From Sphaerolaimus hirsutus (taxonomy: Eukaryota > Nematoda > Chromadorea > Monhysterida > Sphaerolaimidae), in assembly GCA_964036195.1 (NCBI GenBank), contig OZ038451.1, forward strand, positions 3,166,529 to 3,230,528: a stretch of DNA of 64,000 bases, given 5' to 3'. Both the position numbers and the translations under genes were made by a program. Of this stretch, positions 42,006-53,562 are shown in pieces. Numbering within the stretch: the stretch's first letter is position 1; each line of letters begins with the position of its first letter. The notes beneath the pieces were generated by a model. It was not told where the DNA came from and made no database searches. It saw nothing but the letters and a program-made list of their open reading frames with translations.

Positions 42006-44094
42006 TTTTACGTTTTTACTAATTTTACTAGTTTCCGTTTTTTACCACAAAAATACGCCACTCGTCGAATTTTGCCGCGGCGGAGAATTTTAAATTCCGG
42101 TCCCTTTGCGCTTTTAATTGCGTGCGTAATTAGATAAATGTTTGTTTTTATGGTACGGGGATTTTACACGCAAATCAGGAACAGCGCCAGTACCCCTTGG
42201 GGTCCTGACAAGTTCCCGAGGACGGACACGGCAACTTACCAATCCCTTTCGTAACTGCAGCCGGCGGTTTACTTCGAGTGACTGTTAATAAGCCGTAAAT
42301 AATATAAAGCCGTAATTAATAAAATTCAAATCAAAATTCAACCAGTTAGTATGCTTCAGGGGGACCAAGTTGGATTCACGGGAACTTTATTTAGCAATGT
42401 AATCAGAGTCAATTTCACAATAGCTCAAGTGAGTCGTATAGCCTCTAGTGGGTGAAAAACTGTAAAATCAGCGCGTTTTATAATCACCAAAAGTCTACCA
42501 TAATAGAAATGAATACTAAATCTGAGACACAACAATTAACCGTAATTAGAGAATTACAAGGCAAAATCAAAGATCACTGGAAAACAATTAACATAGCATA
42601 CAAGGCATGGGAAAATTAATTGAATGCGGTAAATAAGAAATTACAACGTAAACTATACCAAGCGTAAAGTAACTGTGATTAATATGACGTAATTAAACAA
42701 AATGTTCTCAGAGGTGAGTGTCATGAACTGGGTTTTTATTCAGAGTTTACGGTACAATTTAGAGCAGGTGGTGTGACACGTGTTATCAACCTGCGCCCCT
42801 TTAGGTGAAAAATATTTTATAGCGCGCCCGACCAAGGCCACAGAAAGAACGCTCATTTGCGGGGGTTTGTTCAAGGCTATTGCATTGCCGGGTAAGGGTT
42901 GGAACTTCGGGCATGAACACACGCTACAAAGACACTAGCACTTGCGAGTTCACCAATCACCCTGGGTGATGGGAATAATTAATTGGCACTGCTGTGTTCT
43001 TCACTGTAAACTGTGCTCTGCACGTGTCTTGCAGTCGCATGTCGACAATGATTGCCGTTTGCCACTTTTCCACCCATTACCTAGTCCTACGTAAAAATGC
43101 ACTTGGTCGGGGAATTTTCTGAATGTTATCTATCGGGGCGTCTAGGTGTTCAACAGAGTCGACACCTTTTAGCTTAACAGGAAACTTCAAAGCTTTTCTA
43201 ACCCATTCCCAGACACTGCACCCTTTTGACCAAATATGTAAACTTGCTAGAAACCTAAAAAATATAACATTCGAAAGTACATATCGGAAAATGCATTTGA
43301 AAAATGAAAGTAATCACTTAATTAACTTAAAATATGGGTAACTTAATTAGTTTAATTAATTAAAACAGGGAATGACACAATTAAAATCACACGGGAAGTA
43401 GTTACATAATTAACGGAAAGGAAAAAATACTTAATAAAATCATGGCCGCAGTAGTGTCCATTCAGGCATACCGTCCTGGGGCTGCGGCCTCGTTGGCGGA
43501 TTTGCAGTGCACAGCGAACCGCACGTTCACTGTGACTTCCCTGTGCACCGCGGGCCGTCATTCGGTCACACACGGTCGTCCTCGAGTCGTCGGAGTGTCT
43601 GCACAAAATTGTCGTTACGTTTTTATGCATGACTGGCTAGCCATATTTCCACCTACAGAAATACGGTACACTTCACAAGAATCCATTGGTTGTGAAGAAC
43701 AATGGCAAACAAAAATACGAAAATTCAGAATCATTTGGAAAAAATCCCAATTTTAATGATTCTTAACTCAGATGCTTAATTATGCGTAACAAACAGTGGC
43801 AAACAAAAATTTGTAAATTTTAAAACGTTGTTATAATTGTTATTTCACCACAATAGAACACAAAAAGAACACTTTAAAATTAATTTTTCTAGAATTTTTT
43901 TTCGAAAATCGGATCACTTTTTCGCGGGTGTTCACTCAGTGATCTTCGCGTGCGTGGATCGTCCTATCGATTTTCGACGAATTCTGCTCGCCAGTTCGGC
44001 GCGCGGCATGCACCAGGAACCAGATTTAATTAGCCCCTCACATTTTTGTGTGACCCGGTTTATTGTGCTGCATGTCATAGTCACAGTTAAATAA
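42006..44094. other. Low-copy intron sequence, no feature recognised
   Basis: This is the longest stretch without recognisable repeat ends. There are scattered AATTAATTAA tracts, a GC-richer segment at 43440-43620 open on both strands (only about 100 codons, no domain seen) and short AAATACGAAAATTC words at 43710. The missing guanylate cyclase exon, if it exists, should lie between 41226 and 44571; I could not see it. Confidence 0.4.
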
Positions 44095-44104
44095 TTGGGT
44101 GACT

Positions 44105-44375
44105 TCGAAGAGCACCAGCACCGGTACTGGTGCGGTGTGGTGCCCTCTTTCGAGGCACTTTGGCACATTTTTAGAATATCACCGGTGTCGGTGCGGTGCG
44201 GTGCGGTGCGGTGCGGTGCGGTGCGGTGCGGTGCGGGGCGGTGTGGTAACATTTTTTTGCCTGTGCCTAAGGTGCCAGCCAGGTGCTCTTTTTTAGGAAT
44301 GAGACCGTCGGTGCCGGCTGCCGGTGCGGTGCGGTGCGGTGCCATATTTCCCGGTGCCTTCTCCATCACTACTTG
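44105..44375. repeat. GGTGCGGTGCGGTGC / GCACCGGT word cluster
   Basis: The perfect GGTGC-type pentanucleotide run at 44187-44240 is flanked by GCACCAGCACCGGTACTGGT and GTGCCGGCTGCCGGTGCGGT. It ends in CCATCACTA. Same family as 11575-11815. Confidence 0.65.
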
Positions 44376-44571
44376 CGACGTGCTGCCGTAAATTTTTGAT
44401 CCAGTTAGGTAGATAAATACAAATACTTATATGTAAATTCAAGATTCGAATTTACCTAGTCTACCTAAAACTTGACTTTTAAATATGGAAATTAATGGCA
44501 ATAATTCCTCACATTTATAATAAACCGGGCTACCCAAACGTACATGCAGGGCTAATTAAATCCACCCCCAG

Positions 44572-44703
44572 GGCGGCTATATGCTCGTCTTTGTGAAGTA
44601 CATGCTGATGGTGACCGTCGTGGAAGAGAACCCATTCTGGCTGGACGACTCGGACTCGAAGAACAACGATGCCGCCATGCAAGCCATGAAACACACCATG
44701 CTC
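44572..44703 (+). CDS. Receptor guanylate cyclase-like gene, exon 6
   Basis: After ACCCCCAG it reads GGYMLVFVKYMLMVTVVEEN, P-F-W-L-D-D-S-D-S-K-N-N-D, A-A-M-Q-A-M-K-H-T-M-L. G-x-Y-x-x-(F/V) followed by an acidic loop and A-x-x-A-x-(K) is the corresponding segment of natriuretic receptors. Donor GTTGGT at 44704 keeps phase 0 for exon 7; an alternative GTGGGA three codons on would not. Confidence 0.82.
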
Positions 44704-44775
44704 GTTGGTGGGAATTTTTAAAATGTTTTTAACAGTGAGATAGTCATTTGCTTCAGTAAATAAGCTTGCGTATCA

Positions 44776-44868
44776 TATTTCCTCGACATACCCGCAAGGG
44801 GGTTTATTATTCCCCGGTAAATTTTGAGGGGGGTTAATTCGATGGCAGAATTACACGGAAATACGGTG
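44776..44868. mobile_element. Short worn CCGTATT/TCGAA remnant
   Basis: CATATTTCCTCGACATACCC left and CACGGAAATACGG right with a GTTTATTATTCC centre. A second remnant at 44940-45155 has TTGAATGAACC and TTCGACGAAATACGG. Confidence 0.5.
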
Positions 44869-45214
44869 TAAATGTTAATGTTACAAACAATGGATCAATT
44901 ACGTATTTTCTGAAAAAGTCAGGCAAAATGGCAAACCCCTTCAAATAAGCCCCCTTGAATGAACCCTCCTCAAAATTTACTTACAAAAAATAACCCCCAG
45001 GGTAACCACAATTTTCTTGTCACGCAAACCGCACTTCACACGGTGCTTTCATCTGGCAAAGACACTTTAAAATACACTTTACACTTTATTTCAATAAAGA
45101 CACATTTTGACGGGGGTATTTCTCGGGGGGGGGGGGTGTATTTCGACGAAATACGGTAGTTTTTATGCACCTAATATCGCCCGTAAACAATTGCCAATGC
45201 AACCCTTGTGGCAG

Positions 45215-45355
45215 TTCCACCAGTACGTGGCCGACGAGGCTTACGAGCTGGAGTTCCGGCGGGAGATCGTCCAGCCGCGGATCATGAACGCGCCCCCTTG
45301 GAACTACTCGACGCGCTACAACGCCTCCAGGTGGCCGCTGGACACCTTCCCCTTG
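45215..45355 (+). CDS. Receptor guanylate cyclase-like gene, exon 7
   Basis: After CTTGTGGCAG it reads FHQYVADEAYELEFRREIVQ, P-R-I-M-N-A-P-P-W-N-Y-S and R-W-P-L-D-T-F-P-L, ending at a consensus GTTAGT donor in phase 0. F-x-x-x-V and a P-P-W/F-N stretch suit the membrane-proximal half of the ANF_receptor domain. N-Y-S and N-A-S are possible N-glycosylation sites. Further exons (rest of the ectodomain, transmembrane helix, kinase homology and cyclase domains) were not found in the following 18 kb and may lie beyond the window. Confidence 0.8.
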
Positions 45356-45408
45356 GTTAGTGGTCTGGGGCGCCCTTTTGTAGGGTCGGAGTCGACTTGT
45401 GAGTTGAC

Positions 45409-45699
45409 TAGGGTGTCAACTTTCCGTTTTCCGTTTCTGCTTTCGGCAGGCACATTCTTTTCATTTCTGGATAAATTTCTGCAATTTTTTTCCGTTTCCG
45501 GCCAAATTTCAGCATTTTTTTCTCCATTTCTGGCAGAATTTCAACAAAAATTTTCCGTTTCCGTTTTCTGGCCTTACATTTTTCCATTTTCCGTTTTCTG
45601 GCAAGTGCAAACTTTTTCCATTTCTGTTTTCTGACAAGTGCAAATTTTCTTTCCAGTTCCGTTTTCGTTTTCCGTGAAAAAGTTTGTGTTGACACCTTA
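45409..45699. mobile_element. Short TAGGGTGTCAA element with CGGAAA words in intron 7
   Basis: Ends TAGGGTGTCAACTTTCCG and TGTGTTGACACCTTA. Flanks GAGTTGAC and TTATACCT do not match, so one side has been rearranged. The interior is TTTTCCGTTTTCTGGC words only. Confidence 0.75.
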
Positions 45700-46640
45700 T
45701 TATACCTATATGTGTGCGATGGAAACTGGTACCACTAAATACATCACGTATTTACATTGTTAATCGAGGAAATACGGTAAGTGTGATGTCCGCCGCGTAT
45801 ACCTATGTTTAATGTTTGCAAAAATGTTTGCAAAAATCACATCTATCAATAACATGATGGAAAAGAAACACAAAAAATTATACATTGAATCTGGGCTCAA
45901 TTGTATGAGCTAGCAGACCCTAATGGACACTCCTCAACACTTTGATCACAGTCCATAATATTGTTGAAACCACCAGGAGCTGTGGACACCGTTATTTTTT
46001 TGGATACTTATTTACACACCATACATAAATACATGCATACCTAATGTACCGTATTTGATTGAATAGTTCCCCTTTTGAATAATTCCCCCCCTCAAAAAAT
46101 CCCCCCCCTGTAAGATGAGTTGGGGAAATAATAATTCTCCCCCTCGAATAATCCCCCCTTTAAAGATTTGAATTATTTGTTATACCTAATTTTAACAAAA
46201 ATGGCATGTTATTGTGTTTATGAAGCATATTTCGTGAAATGAGTTGATGGACACATGCTTGAATATTTTGACGAAATAATAATTCCCCCCCTTGAATAAT
46301 TCCCCCCCCTCGAATAGTTCCCCCCTCAAAAATACCTGACGAAATAATAATCCCCCAGGGGGATTATTCAAGCAAATACGGTATGCACATACACACATTG
46401 TTCATCAGTTCAAATCTTGTGCCTTCAATTGCTTGAATAAAAAACTTAAAAAACATTTCTGTATTTTCTGTGTTTCCGTGTTTCCGTGTTCTCCAAAAAA
46501 TAACTCTTTTGAGTTTCCGTGTTTTTCAAAATTGTTGAGTTTCCGTGTTTCTATGTATCACAAAAACACAGAAACTCAATGAGTTTCCGTATTTAATGTG
46601 TGTTTTTGCCATCGTTGGCTGTAATCGTAGCATAAAAAGG
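45700..46640 (-). repeat. Inverted partial copy of the kelch-locus repeats
   Basis: On the - strand this matches parts of the A/B blocks: TCCATCATGTTATTGATAGA (about 45850), the GTCTGCTAGCTCATACAA stretch (about 45902) and the AACTCAAA / CGTGTTTTTGT end (46440-46610). It runs straight into a - strand kelch exon. It marks an inverted duplication of the kelch neighbourhood. Confidence 0.75.
46049..46381. mobile_element. CCGTATTTGATTGAATAGTTCC element
   Basis: TA at 46047-46048 and 46382-46383. Right end TTATTCAAGCAAATACGG. The internal word is TTGAATAATTCCCCCC, a distinct variant of the TCGAATAA word. Confidence 0.85.
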
Positions 46641-46701
46641 CTGTTACGCCTGCTCATCATGTTGAATATCCGTCTATGTCAGAAAAACTCACCTGCATCA
46701 C

Positions 46702-46976
46702 CAAACATTTATTACACTGTGTCTGTGCGATGCATTGACAAGCCGCTCAGGGACATCTGCCCATGTGCCAGTGGTGATGTTGTATTTGGCAATTTCAGCC
46801 CTGTGGAAACCATTCCATCCCCCAATGTAGTACAGTGAGCCATCGATTGCAGTCAGTGCACCACAGCACATGCTCCTTGGCAATATGCCAGGTACAATTT
46901 CCCATGAGATTGTGTTGAACCTATGGCATGTAGGACTAGTGTTAAAATGGTAAAAAATGGAAATTCTACACATCAT
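46702..46976 (-). CDS. Kelch-repeat exon, uninterrupted paralogue
   Basis: On the - strand it reads C-H-R-F-N-T-I-S-W-E-I-V-P-G-I-L-P-R, SMCCGALTAIDGSLYYIGGW, E-I-A-K-Y-N, T-W-A-D-V-P-E-R-L and H-S-V-I-N-V before a GTGATG donor. It is about as long as the + strand exon minus its insertion and lacks the palindrome. Upstream (above 46976) the V-F-L-S-G-G part is replaced by stops, so the 5' portion is decayed or lies in another exon. Confidence 0.72.
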
Positions 46977-47068
46977 TTTTTACTCCTGTCTGTATTGCTG
47001 TCAGTGTGGACCCAAAATATTGATGAAAAATGTTCATTGTATTTTATTTCATTCATTTATTACACAGT
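46977..47068. other. Unannotated spacer
   Basis: AT-rich sequence between the kelch exon and a TAGCATTC element end. Nothing recognised. Confidence 0.4.
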
Positions 47069-47184
47069 TAGCATTCAAAAAATAACCGTTGATTTATATT
47101 TTCAAAAATCACAATAAATATTAATAACCCGTGATTTATATATATTTATATTTTTTTTCAAATTCTGAGTGTCATATTTATATA

Positions 47185-47601
47185 CCGCAAATTCTCGAAT
47201 AAGACCCCCCTCGAATAACCCCCCCCCCCCTTGAATAACTGCCCCCTGTTTACTAGGTGAGGAAAAAATAACTCCCTCCCTTGAATAACTCCCCCCTCTT
47301 GAATCACTCCCCCCTCTGTGTGAAACCGATATAATACAAAAATGCAAAACAGTATTAGTATTAGCCTACCACATAGAGATGATGTGTGTGCAGTGTATAC
47401 ACATCTTTTCGTTGTTGGACAGTGAAATACCTAAATAAGATGAGTTGACAGACGGCATCCATACAATGAATTAAGTCTAAGTTTTCCGAGGAAAAAATAA
47501 GTCCCCCCCCACAAATAACTCCCCCCCCCTAGAATGACTCCCCCCTCCAAAACGTCTGACAAAAAAATAACTCCCCCGGGGTCTTATTTGAGGATTTAGG
47601 G
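47185..47601. mobile_element. CCGCAAATTCTCGAATAAGACC element
   Basis: TA at 47183-47184 and 47602-47603. Right end TTATTTGAGGATTTAGGG. Word TTGAATAACTCCCCCC. Another variant of the CCGTATT class. Confidence 0.82.
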
Positions 47602-47669
47602 TATATTTTTGAAATTCGAAAAAAATCACTGAGAAAATCACTCACAAAAAATACTAGATACATTGTGGT

Positions 47670-48553
47670 TAGGGTGCAAACGGGACCAGTTTTTCGGACC
47701 GGGACCGGGACCGGGACCAGAAATTTTCTAATGTCGGGACCGGGACCGGGACCGGGACTGGGGGGTCGGACCGGGACCGGGACCGGGACTAGCTTGTTTC
47801 AATTGTCGGGACCGGGACCGGGACCGGGACTGGGGGGTCCGGACCGGGACTGGGATTTGCCGAACCAGGTACCGGCACCGCGGTATTGTTTGAACCTTAT
47901 TGGTATGTAATATCCAGCCAATGTTGTTCCACACACCTCCACTTTGTGAAGGACCACTCTCAATGTATATATGACTTTTCTTATAACATTATTCAAGCAG
48001 TATTCCATTACCGTCTTCACTTGAAGTTGTGAATATATGATGAAACGCAATTTACGCAGGATTTTTTTGGGAGGGGGGGCGGCGCCAGTTGTAGGTGCCA
48101 ACGCCATGCCAGTATTGGCGCTGGCGTTGGCACCAACGTCTACAATATAGGTATCTTTATATACCTATATTTTGTACTAGAATCATGTTGGGGACCTTTC
48201 TAACGCTGTCACATTATGGAAAAATACATAGTAATCATTGGCTGGGTATTTGCGCGCTTGCGCGCAAAAAAATTTTAGATGTTCCTACAAAATCGCTTTA
48301 GAAAAGTGCCATTTCTGGCAAATTTTCTTGATAAATACGTTTTTTCCATCCCTTGTCGGGACCGCTATAAAATTACGGGACCGGGACCGGGACTGGGTGG
48401 TCGGGACCGGGACCAGGACTGGCTTTTTGTAATTGTCGGGACCGGGACTGGGACCGGGACTGGGGTGTCGGGACCGGGACCGGGACCGGGACCGCCCCAG
48501 TCCCGACTTTTTGCTGAACCATGTACCGGGACCGCGGTCCTGTTTGAACCCTA
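47670..48553. mobile_element. hAT-like TAGGGTGCAAAC element with CGGGAC words
   Basis: Ends TAGGGTGCAAACGGGACCAG and GGTCCTGTTTGAACCCTA. The perfect 8-base duplication ATTGTGGT is at 47662-47669 and 48554-48561. CGGGACCGGGACCGGGACTG runs lie near both ends (47690-47880, 48355-48500), with a GGCGCCA palindrome in the middle (48072-48140). Frames within the runs are low-complexity and not genes. Confidence 0.94.
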
Positions 48554-48824
48554 ATTGTGGTGCAAACATTGCGCTTGATGACTAAAACATGTAATTTGTG
48601 CAAGAGAATTTTGCTAGTGATTTTCTCCAGAAAAGCTCTCTGTTCTGTTCATGTAGAGCATTATTGAGTTAAAATAGTGTTCAAAGCAGGTAAATAAATA
48701 TTGTGCCCACGCACACACACACACCAGTTTTCACCATTTCTTTTTTGAACACTGAAATGGCCAAAAATGGTGACATTTCACAATCCAGTTTTCCACAATT
48801 GAATGCTGTATATTTGGTCTTCAA

Positions 48825-49015
48825 TGGCGCCAAAGAACGCCAGCGCCATGGCGCCATTGGCGCTTGGTGCCTTTTTTTCTGGCGCCATCTGGCGCCTGGC
48901 GCCATTACTTCGAATGGCGCCATGACGCCCTTGGGGCTTGGCGCCATTTTCGCTGGCGCCAATTTGGCGCCCGGCGTCATTGTTTTGGATGGCGCCAGAA
49001 AAGGCGCCAAAAATC
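48825..49015. repeat. GGCGCCA word cluster
   Basis: GGCGCCATGGCGCCATTGGC-type words, palindromic NarI-like cores every 10-20 bases. Confidence 0.65.
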
Positions 49016-49066
49016 GCAAATAAATGTGACCAAATAGGACATTTTTGGACATTTTATTGTAGATCG

Positions 49067-49826
49067 CAGAGTCGTTAAAATACTGGTATTTTTGGAAAGT
49101 GTAAGTGTAAGTGTAAATACACTTTCCAAATTTTGAGCATGGATACCAAAAGTGAAAGGTATTTTAGAAATACCTAGGTAAGTGTAAAAAATGTAAGTGT
49201 AAAAATTTTTTTTAGAAAGAGCTCTCACTGATGAGCATTAGAAAATACCGCTGTTCTCACCTTTAGATCAATTTATTTATCATTTTCATGCATTATTTCA
49301 CATTTTACAGCCTTTTATGAAACATTTCAGACTGTAACAAATACTGTAGTGGTATGAAGTTCTCTAATAATGGCACTTTTTCAGTGTTGATATTTTACTG
49401 ATTAAGCAATGTGATACACACTCTTTAAATGCAAGAATGGACATGCAGCAAATGTCAATGCATAAGTTGACTTTGTGTCCAGCTGGTGAATTTCCATTGA
49501 TCTTGTCTTTTTTTACAAAAGTACAATGAAACTGTAGAATACCATGAGTACTGATCAAAGGTTGTAGATCAAAGGCTAGTTTGTACATCTGCCATATTTT
49601 CTACATTCAATGCATTTTTTGTACATGACCCTATTTTATGCTTTCTCAAAAGCATAAAACAGGGCCATCTGAAAGAAAAAAATACACTTTCTGTACCCAG
49701 GTATTTTGCCCAGGAAAGTGTAAAAAAGTGTATGGGTATTTTATGAAAGTGTAAGTGTAAGTGTAAATATAAATACCCATTTACCCAGGTATTTTGGGTA
49801 AGTGTAAATACACTTTTGCAATTCTG
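49067..49826. mobile_element. hAT-like CAGAGTCG element with GTGTAA words
   Basis: Ends CAGAGTCGTTAAAATACTGG and TTTTGCAATTCTG. The perfect 8-base duplication GTAGATCG is at 49059-49066 and 49827-49834. Same family as 9754-10527 and 16740-17530. Confidence 0.94.
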
Positions 49827-49889
49827 GTAGATCGTTACACAAAGTTTTCAATGTATTTTACTATATTAGGTAATTTGGTAATCTACATA

Positions 49890-50780
49890 AACACCTTCCC
49901 AGTCATGTCCGGCACCCTATTTTTGATCGTACTTGTGACACCCTATCTCCAGTTCTAGGGCGCGCCAGAAGCTGAAACTTGGGGGAGGTATTGGTGCAAC
50001 CCCCTTCTACTTTGCATTAATTTGGGGGGTCGCCTTAAACCCTCTCAGGATGCGCCGCCCTAAGTGTAAATCATTTTCTGGCTTTTATGGTGTCCCACAG
50101 CAGGTCCGGCACCCGCTGATTTCTGAGCTGTGGAAGGGGTAAAAATCTAAATTTTTTGTGATGTGTTACCAACACCACTCCCCTACTATACACTATTCAA
50201 TAATGTGAGATAAATGTGAAAAATTTCTAAAAAATTATCTTATTCTCTAAAAAAACACCACCCCCCAATAGATGAATGACAAAGAATTCACTTTTTGGAA
50301 CTTTTCTATTAGACACAGGAAGAGATGGTTTACGATACTTTAAAGGGAAGGGTTTGATGTTTAAATTTATGTAAAGAACCACACCTCTAAAATGCATACA
50401 TTGCAAAATTTACTTGGGGGGAATTTCAAAGCATAAATTTTGTAAATTTTTGTTCATGCAATGATGTCATTGTGATGTCATAAAAGTAGGGGAGTGGTTT
50501 TGGTAACACATCCCCAAAATTTTAGATTTATACCCCTCCCACAGCTCAGAAATCACCGGGTGCCGGACCTGCTGGGGGACACCAAAAAAGCCAAAAAAAA
50601 TTTGCACTTTGGGCGACCCACCCTGAGAGGGGTCGCCGCGACCCCCCAATTCATGCGAAGTAGAGGGGGGTTGCGCCAATATCTCCCCCAAGTTTCAGCC
50701 TCTGGAGCGCCCTAGAACTGGGGATAGGATGTAAGATGTAATATCAAAAAATGGGTGCCGGACGTGACCGGGAAGGTGTT
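49890..50780. mobile_element. Fold-back element, AACACCTTCCC ends, TA duplication
   Basis: Left AACACCTTCCCAGTCATGTC and right GACCGGGAAGGTGTT are inverse; TA at 49888-49889 and 50781-50782. The two halves pair along most of their length (for example GGGGAGTGGTTTTGGTAACA against TGTTACCAACACCACTCCCC). No coding frame. Confidence 0.9.
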
Positions 50781-50782
50781 TA

Positions 50783-51055
50783 GTTGATACATCTAAATAT
50801 AGAAATCCTGTTTTGTCACTTTTTTATTAGTTTTGGGTGGGTAAAAGTCCATATTTACCACAGTCTGTCTTGAAAATTTCTGGGGAAACAGCCACCTTTC
50901 GAATAAACCCCATCCCCCTCAAAATGCCCTCCCCCTCGAAATTTGCACTCTGAAAAATAAACCACCTATGAGTATTTTGAGGAAATACATATAACTGCAA
51001 TGTAAATTGCGGCATCCATAGAAACATCATGTTCATTGCAAACATGATGCACCTT
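50783..51055. repeat. Worn CCGTATT/TCGAA remnant
   Basis: TTTCGAATAAACCCCATCCC and TTTTGAGGAAATACAT at 50890-50992. No clear left end. Confidence 0.5.
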
Positions 51056-52880
51056 AATAGTGCCATTTTTATGGAGTGGTGCTAGGGGCACCAAAATAGT
51101 GCTATTTTTATGGAGTGGTGCTAGGGGCACCAAAATAGTACCATTTTTATGAAGTGGCGCTAGGGGCACCAAAATAGTGCTATTTTTTATGGAGTGGTGC
51201 TAGGGGTGCCAAAATCGCACCACTTTTATGGTGTGGCTCCAAGAACTCCAAAATGGCACCATTTTTATGGAGTGGAGCCATGACCTCCAAAACAAAGCCA
51301 TTTTTATGGAGTGGTGCCATGGACTCCAAAATAGTGCCATTTTTATAGAGTGGTGCTAGGGGCACCAAAATCGCACCATTGCTATGGAGTGGTGCTAGGG
51401 GCACCAAAATAGCACCATTTTTATATAGTGGTTCTAGGGGCGCCAAAATCGCACCATTTTTATGGTGTGGCACCAAGAACTCCAAAATGGCACCATTTTT
51501 ATGGAGTGGCACCATGGACTCCAAAATGGAGCCATTTTTATGGAGTGGTGCCATGGACTCCAAAATGGAGCCATTTTTATGGAGTGGTGCCATGGACTCC
51601 AAAATATTGCCATTTTTATAGAGAGGTGCTAGGGGCGCCAAAATCACACCATTTTTATGGTGTGGCACCATGGACTCCAAAATGGAGCCATTTTTGTGGA
51701 GTGGTGCCATGGACTCCAAAATATTGCCATTTTTATAGAGAGGTGCTAGGGGCACCAAAATCACACCATTTCTATGGAGTGGTGCTAGGGGCACCAAAAT
51801 AGCACCATTTTTATAGAGTGGCGCTAGGGGCGCCAAAATCGCACCATTTTTATGGAGTGGCACCCACAACTCCAAAATGGCGCCATTTTTATAGAGTGGT
51901 GCCATGAACACCAAAACAGAGCCACTTTTATGGAGTGGCACCATGGATGCCAAAACAGAGCCATGGAGTGACGCCATGGACTCCAAAATAGCACCATTTT
52001 TATAGAGTGGTGCTAGGGGCACCAAAATCACACCATTTCTATGGAGTGGTGCTAGGGGCACCAAAATAGTGCTATTTTTATGGAGTGGTGCTAGGGGCAC
52101 CAAAATTGCACCATTTTTATGGTGTGGCACCGAGAACTCCAAAATGGCACCATGAACTCCAAAACGGAGCCACTTCTATGGAGTGGCACCATGGACTCAA
52201 AAACGGAGCAGTTTTTATGGAGTGGCGCCATGGACTCCAAAATAGCGCCATTTTTATAGAGTGCTAGGGGCGCCAAAATAGTGCCATTTTTATGGAGTGG
52301 TGCTACGGGCACCAAAATAGTGCCATTTTTATGGAGTGGTGCTAGGGGCACCAAGATAGTGCCATTTTTATGAAGTGGTGCTAGAGGCACCAAAATAGTG
52401 CCATTTTTATGGAGTGGTGCTACAGGCACCAAAATAGTGCCATTTTTATGGAATGGTGCAAGGGGCACCAAGATAGTGCCATTTTTATGAAGTGGTGCTA
52501 GGGGCACCAAAATAGTGCCATTTTTATGGAGTGGTGCTACGGGCACCAAAATAGTGCCATTTTTATGAAGTGGTGCTAGGGGCACCAAAATAGTGCCATT
52601 TTTATGGAGTGGTGCTACGGGCATATTGGAGTTCATGGCATCTCTCCATTTAAATGGCGCCATTTTTATGGAGTGCACCATGACCTCCAAAACAGAGCCA
52701 CTTTTATGGAGTGGCACCATGGACTCCAAAACGGTACCATTTTTATGGAGTGGTGCCATGGACTCCAAAACAAAGCCATTTTTATGGCTTGGTGCCATGA
52801 AATAAAAATGGCGCCATTTTAATGGAGAGATGCCATGAACTCCAAAATGGTGCCATTTTTATGGAGTGGCACCAAGAATT
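51056..52880. repeat. 39-base-period minisatellite, main block
   Basis: The unit is ATAGTGCCATTTTTATGGAG plus TGGTGCTAGGGGCACCAAA, 39 bases. It comes in two flavours, GCTAGGGGCACCAAAATAGT and CCATGGACTCCAAAATGGAG, interspersed in runs. Because 39 is divisible by 3, frames stay open for hundreds of codons on both strands (- strand 51180-52142 and 52091-52798). The peptide would repeat every 13 residues (H-K-N-G-T-I-L-V-P-L-A-P-L). I judge these frames a by-product of the period, not genes. Confidence 0.93.
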
Positions 52881-52910
52881 GAGTGGTGCCATTGACTCGG
52901 AAACCAAATG

Positions 52911-53300
52911 TGAACATTTTTTTTCAAAAAAAGTCTTCAATTTTTTTTATAAATTAATTATTTTTTTTTGTATTTTTTTCTTTTTTTATATTTTTTATTA
53001 AAATTTTTTTGAATTGTTTTTAAATTTTTTATAAATTTTCAATTTCATCAAAACAAATTTTTTTTTCAATGAAATAAATGAAATTTTTTTTATTTTTTAT
53101 TAATTATAAAAAAATTGTTCTTTTAAAAAAAATTTTATTTGTAAAAAAAATAAAAAAAAATTTAAAATTCATTTTCAAATGTTAAAAAAAAAAATTGTCT
53201 ATTTAATTCAAAAAAAAAAAATAATAAATAAAAAATGAAATAAATTTTTTTTTAAATTGGTTATTATTTTTTTAATGTGAAAGAAACAAAAAATTTAAAT
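52911..53300. repeat. Very AT-rich low-complexity tract
   Basis: Runs of A and T of 4-12 bases, almost no G or C. Lies between the two minisatellite blocks. Confidence 0.9.
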
Positions 53301-53562
53301 AAACCCCCGGGGGGTAATCCAAGGAGTTACGGTTGGTATGTAAATATCTACACAAACTGGTAATGTGTAGTTGGCGATGCAAATTTGCAGTGTTGTTAAC
53401 ACATAGGTATTTACATTTACTTAATAAATATGTATACCATAAATACTCTATTGGTATGACTCCCCTCCAATAAAGCAAGCCCTCCAATAGTGTGACACCC
53501 TTGGGCACATTGTGTAAGTATAATGCAACCCTCTCCAGTAATGCGACCCCCTCCAAGCAGCA
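53301..53562. repeat. Remnants of CCGTATT-class elements
   Basis: GGGGGGTAATCCAAGGAGTT at 53309 and the words CTCCAATAGTGTGACACCCT and CTCCAGTAATGCGACCCCCT at 53481-53555, the same words as the element at 29618-30057. Ends worn. Confidence 0.55.

Larger units (their letters stand above)
47069..48820. mobile_element. hAT-like TAGCATTC element with two elements nested inside
   Basis: Left end TAGCATTCAAAAAATAACCG. Inside are a TA element (47185-47601) and a CGGGAC element (47670-48553). After the second, the sequence resumes with GCGCTTGATGACTAAAACAT, the reverse of an interior segment of 38693-40359. The right end is not seen, being lost near the GGCGCC cluster. Confidence 0.7.

Noticed and set aside
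43352-43756. Overlapping open frames of 92-104 codons in a GC-richer patch
   Set aside because: No domain, no splice context and openness on both strands; kept only as unannotated intron sequence.
44187-44240. Expanded GGTGC-type pentanucleotide as a telomere-like or coding repeat
   Set aside because: It is internal to a GCACCGGT word cluster of a repeat family seen elsewhere and is not an arthropod or vertebrate telomere motif.
47665-48603. Gly-Pro-Gly or Ser-Arg-Ser repeat frames
   Set aside because: They are translations of CGGGAC runs inside a hAT-like element with defined ends and 8-base duplications.
51180-52798. Long - strand open frames (320 and 235 codons) with a 13-residue repeat
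   Set aside because: They follow automatically from a 39-base tandem period without stops, are matched by + strand frames, have no start or splice context and overlap each other in different frames.
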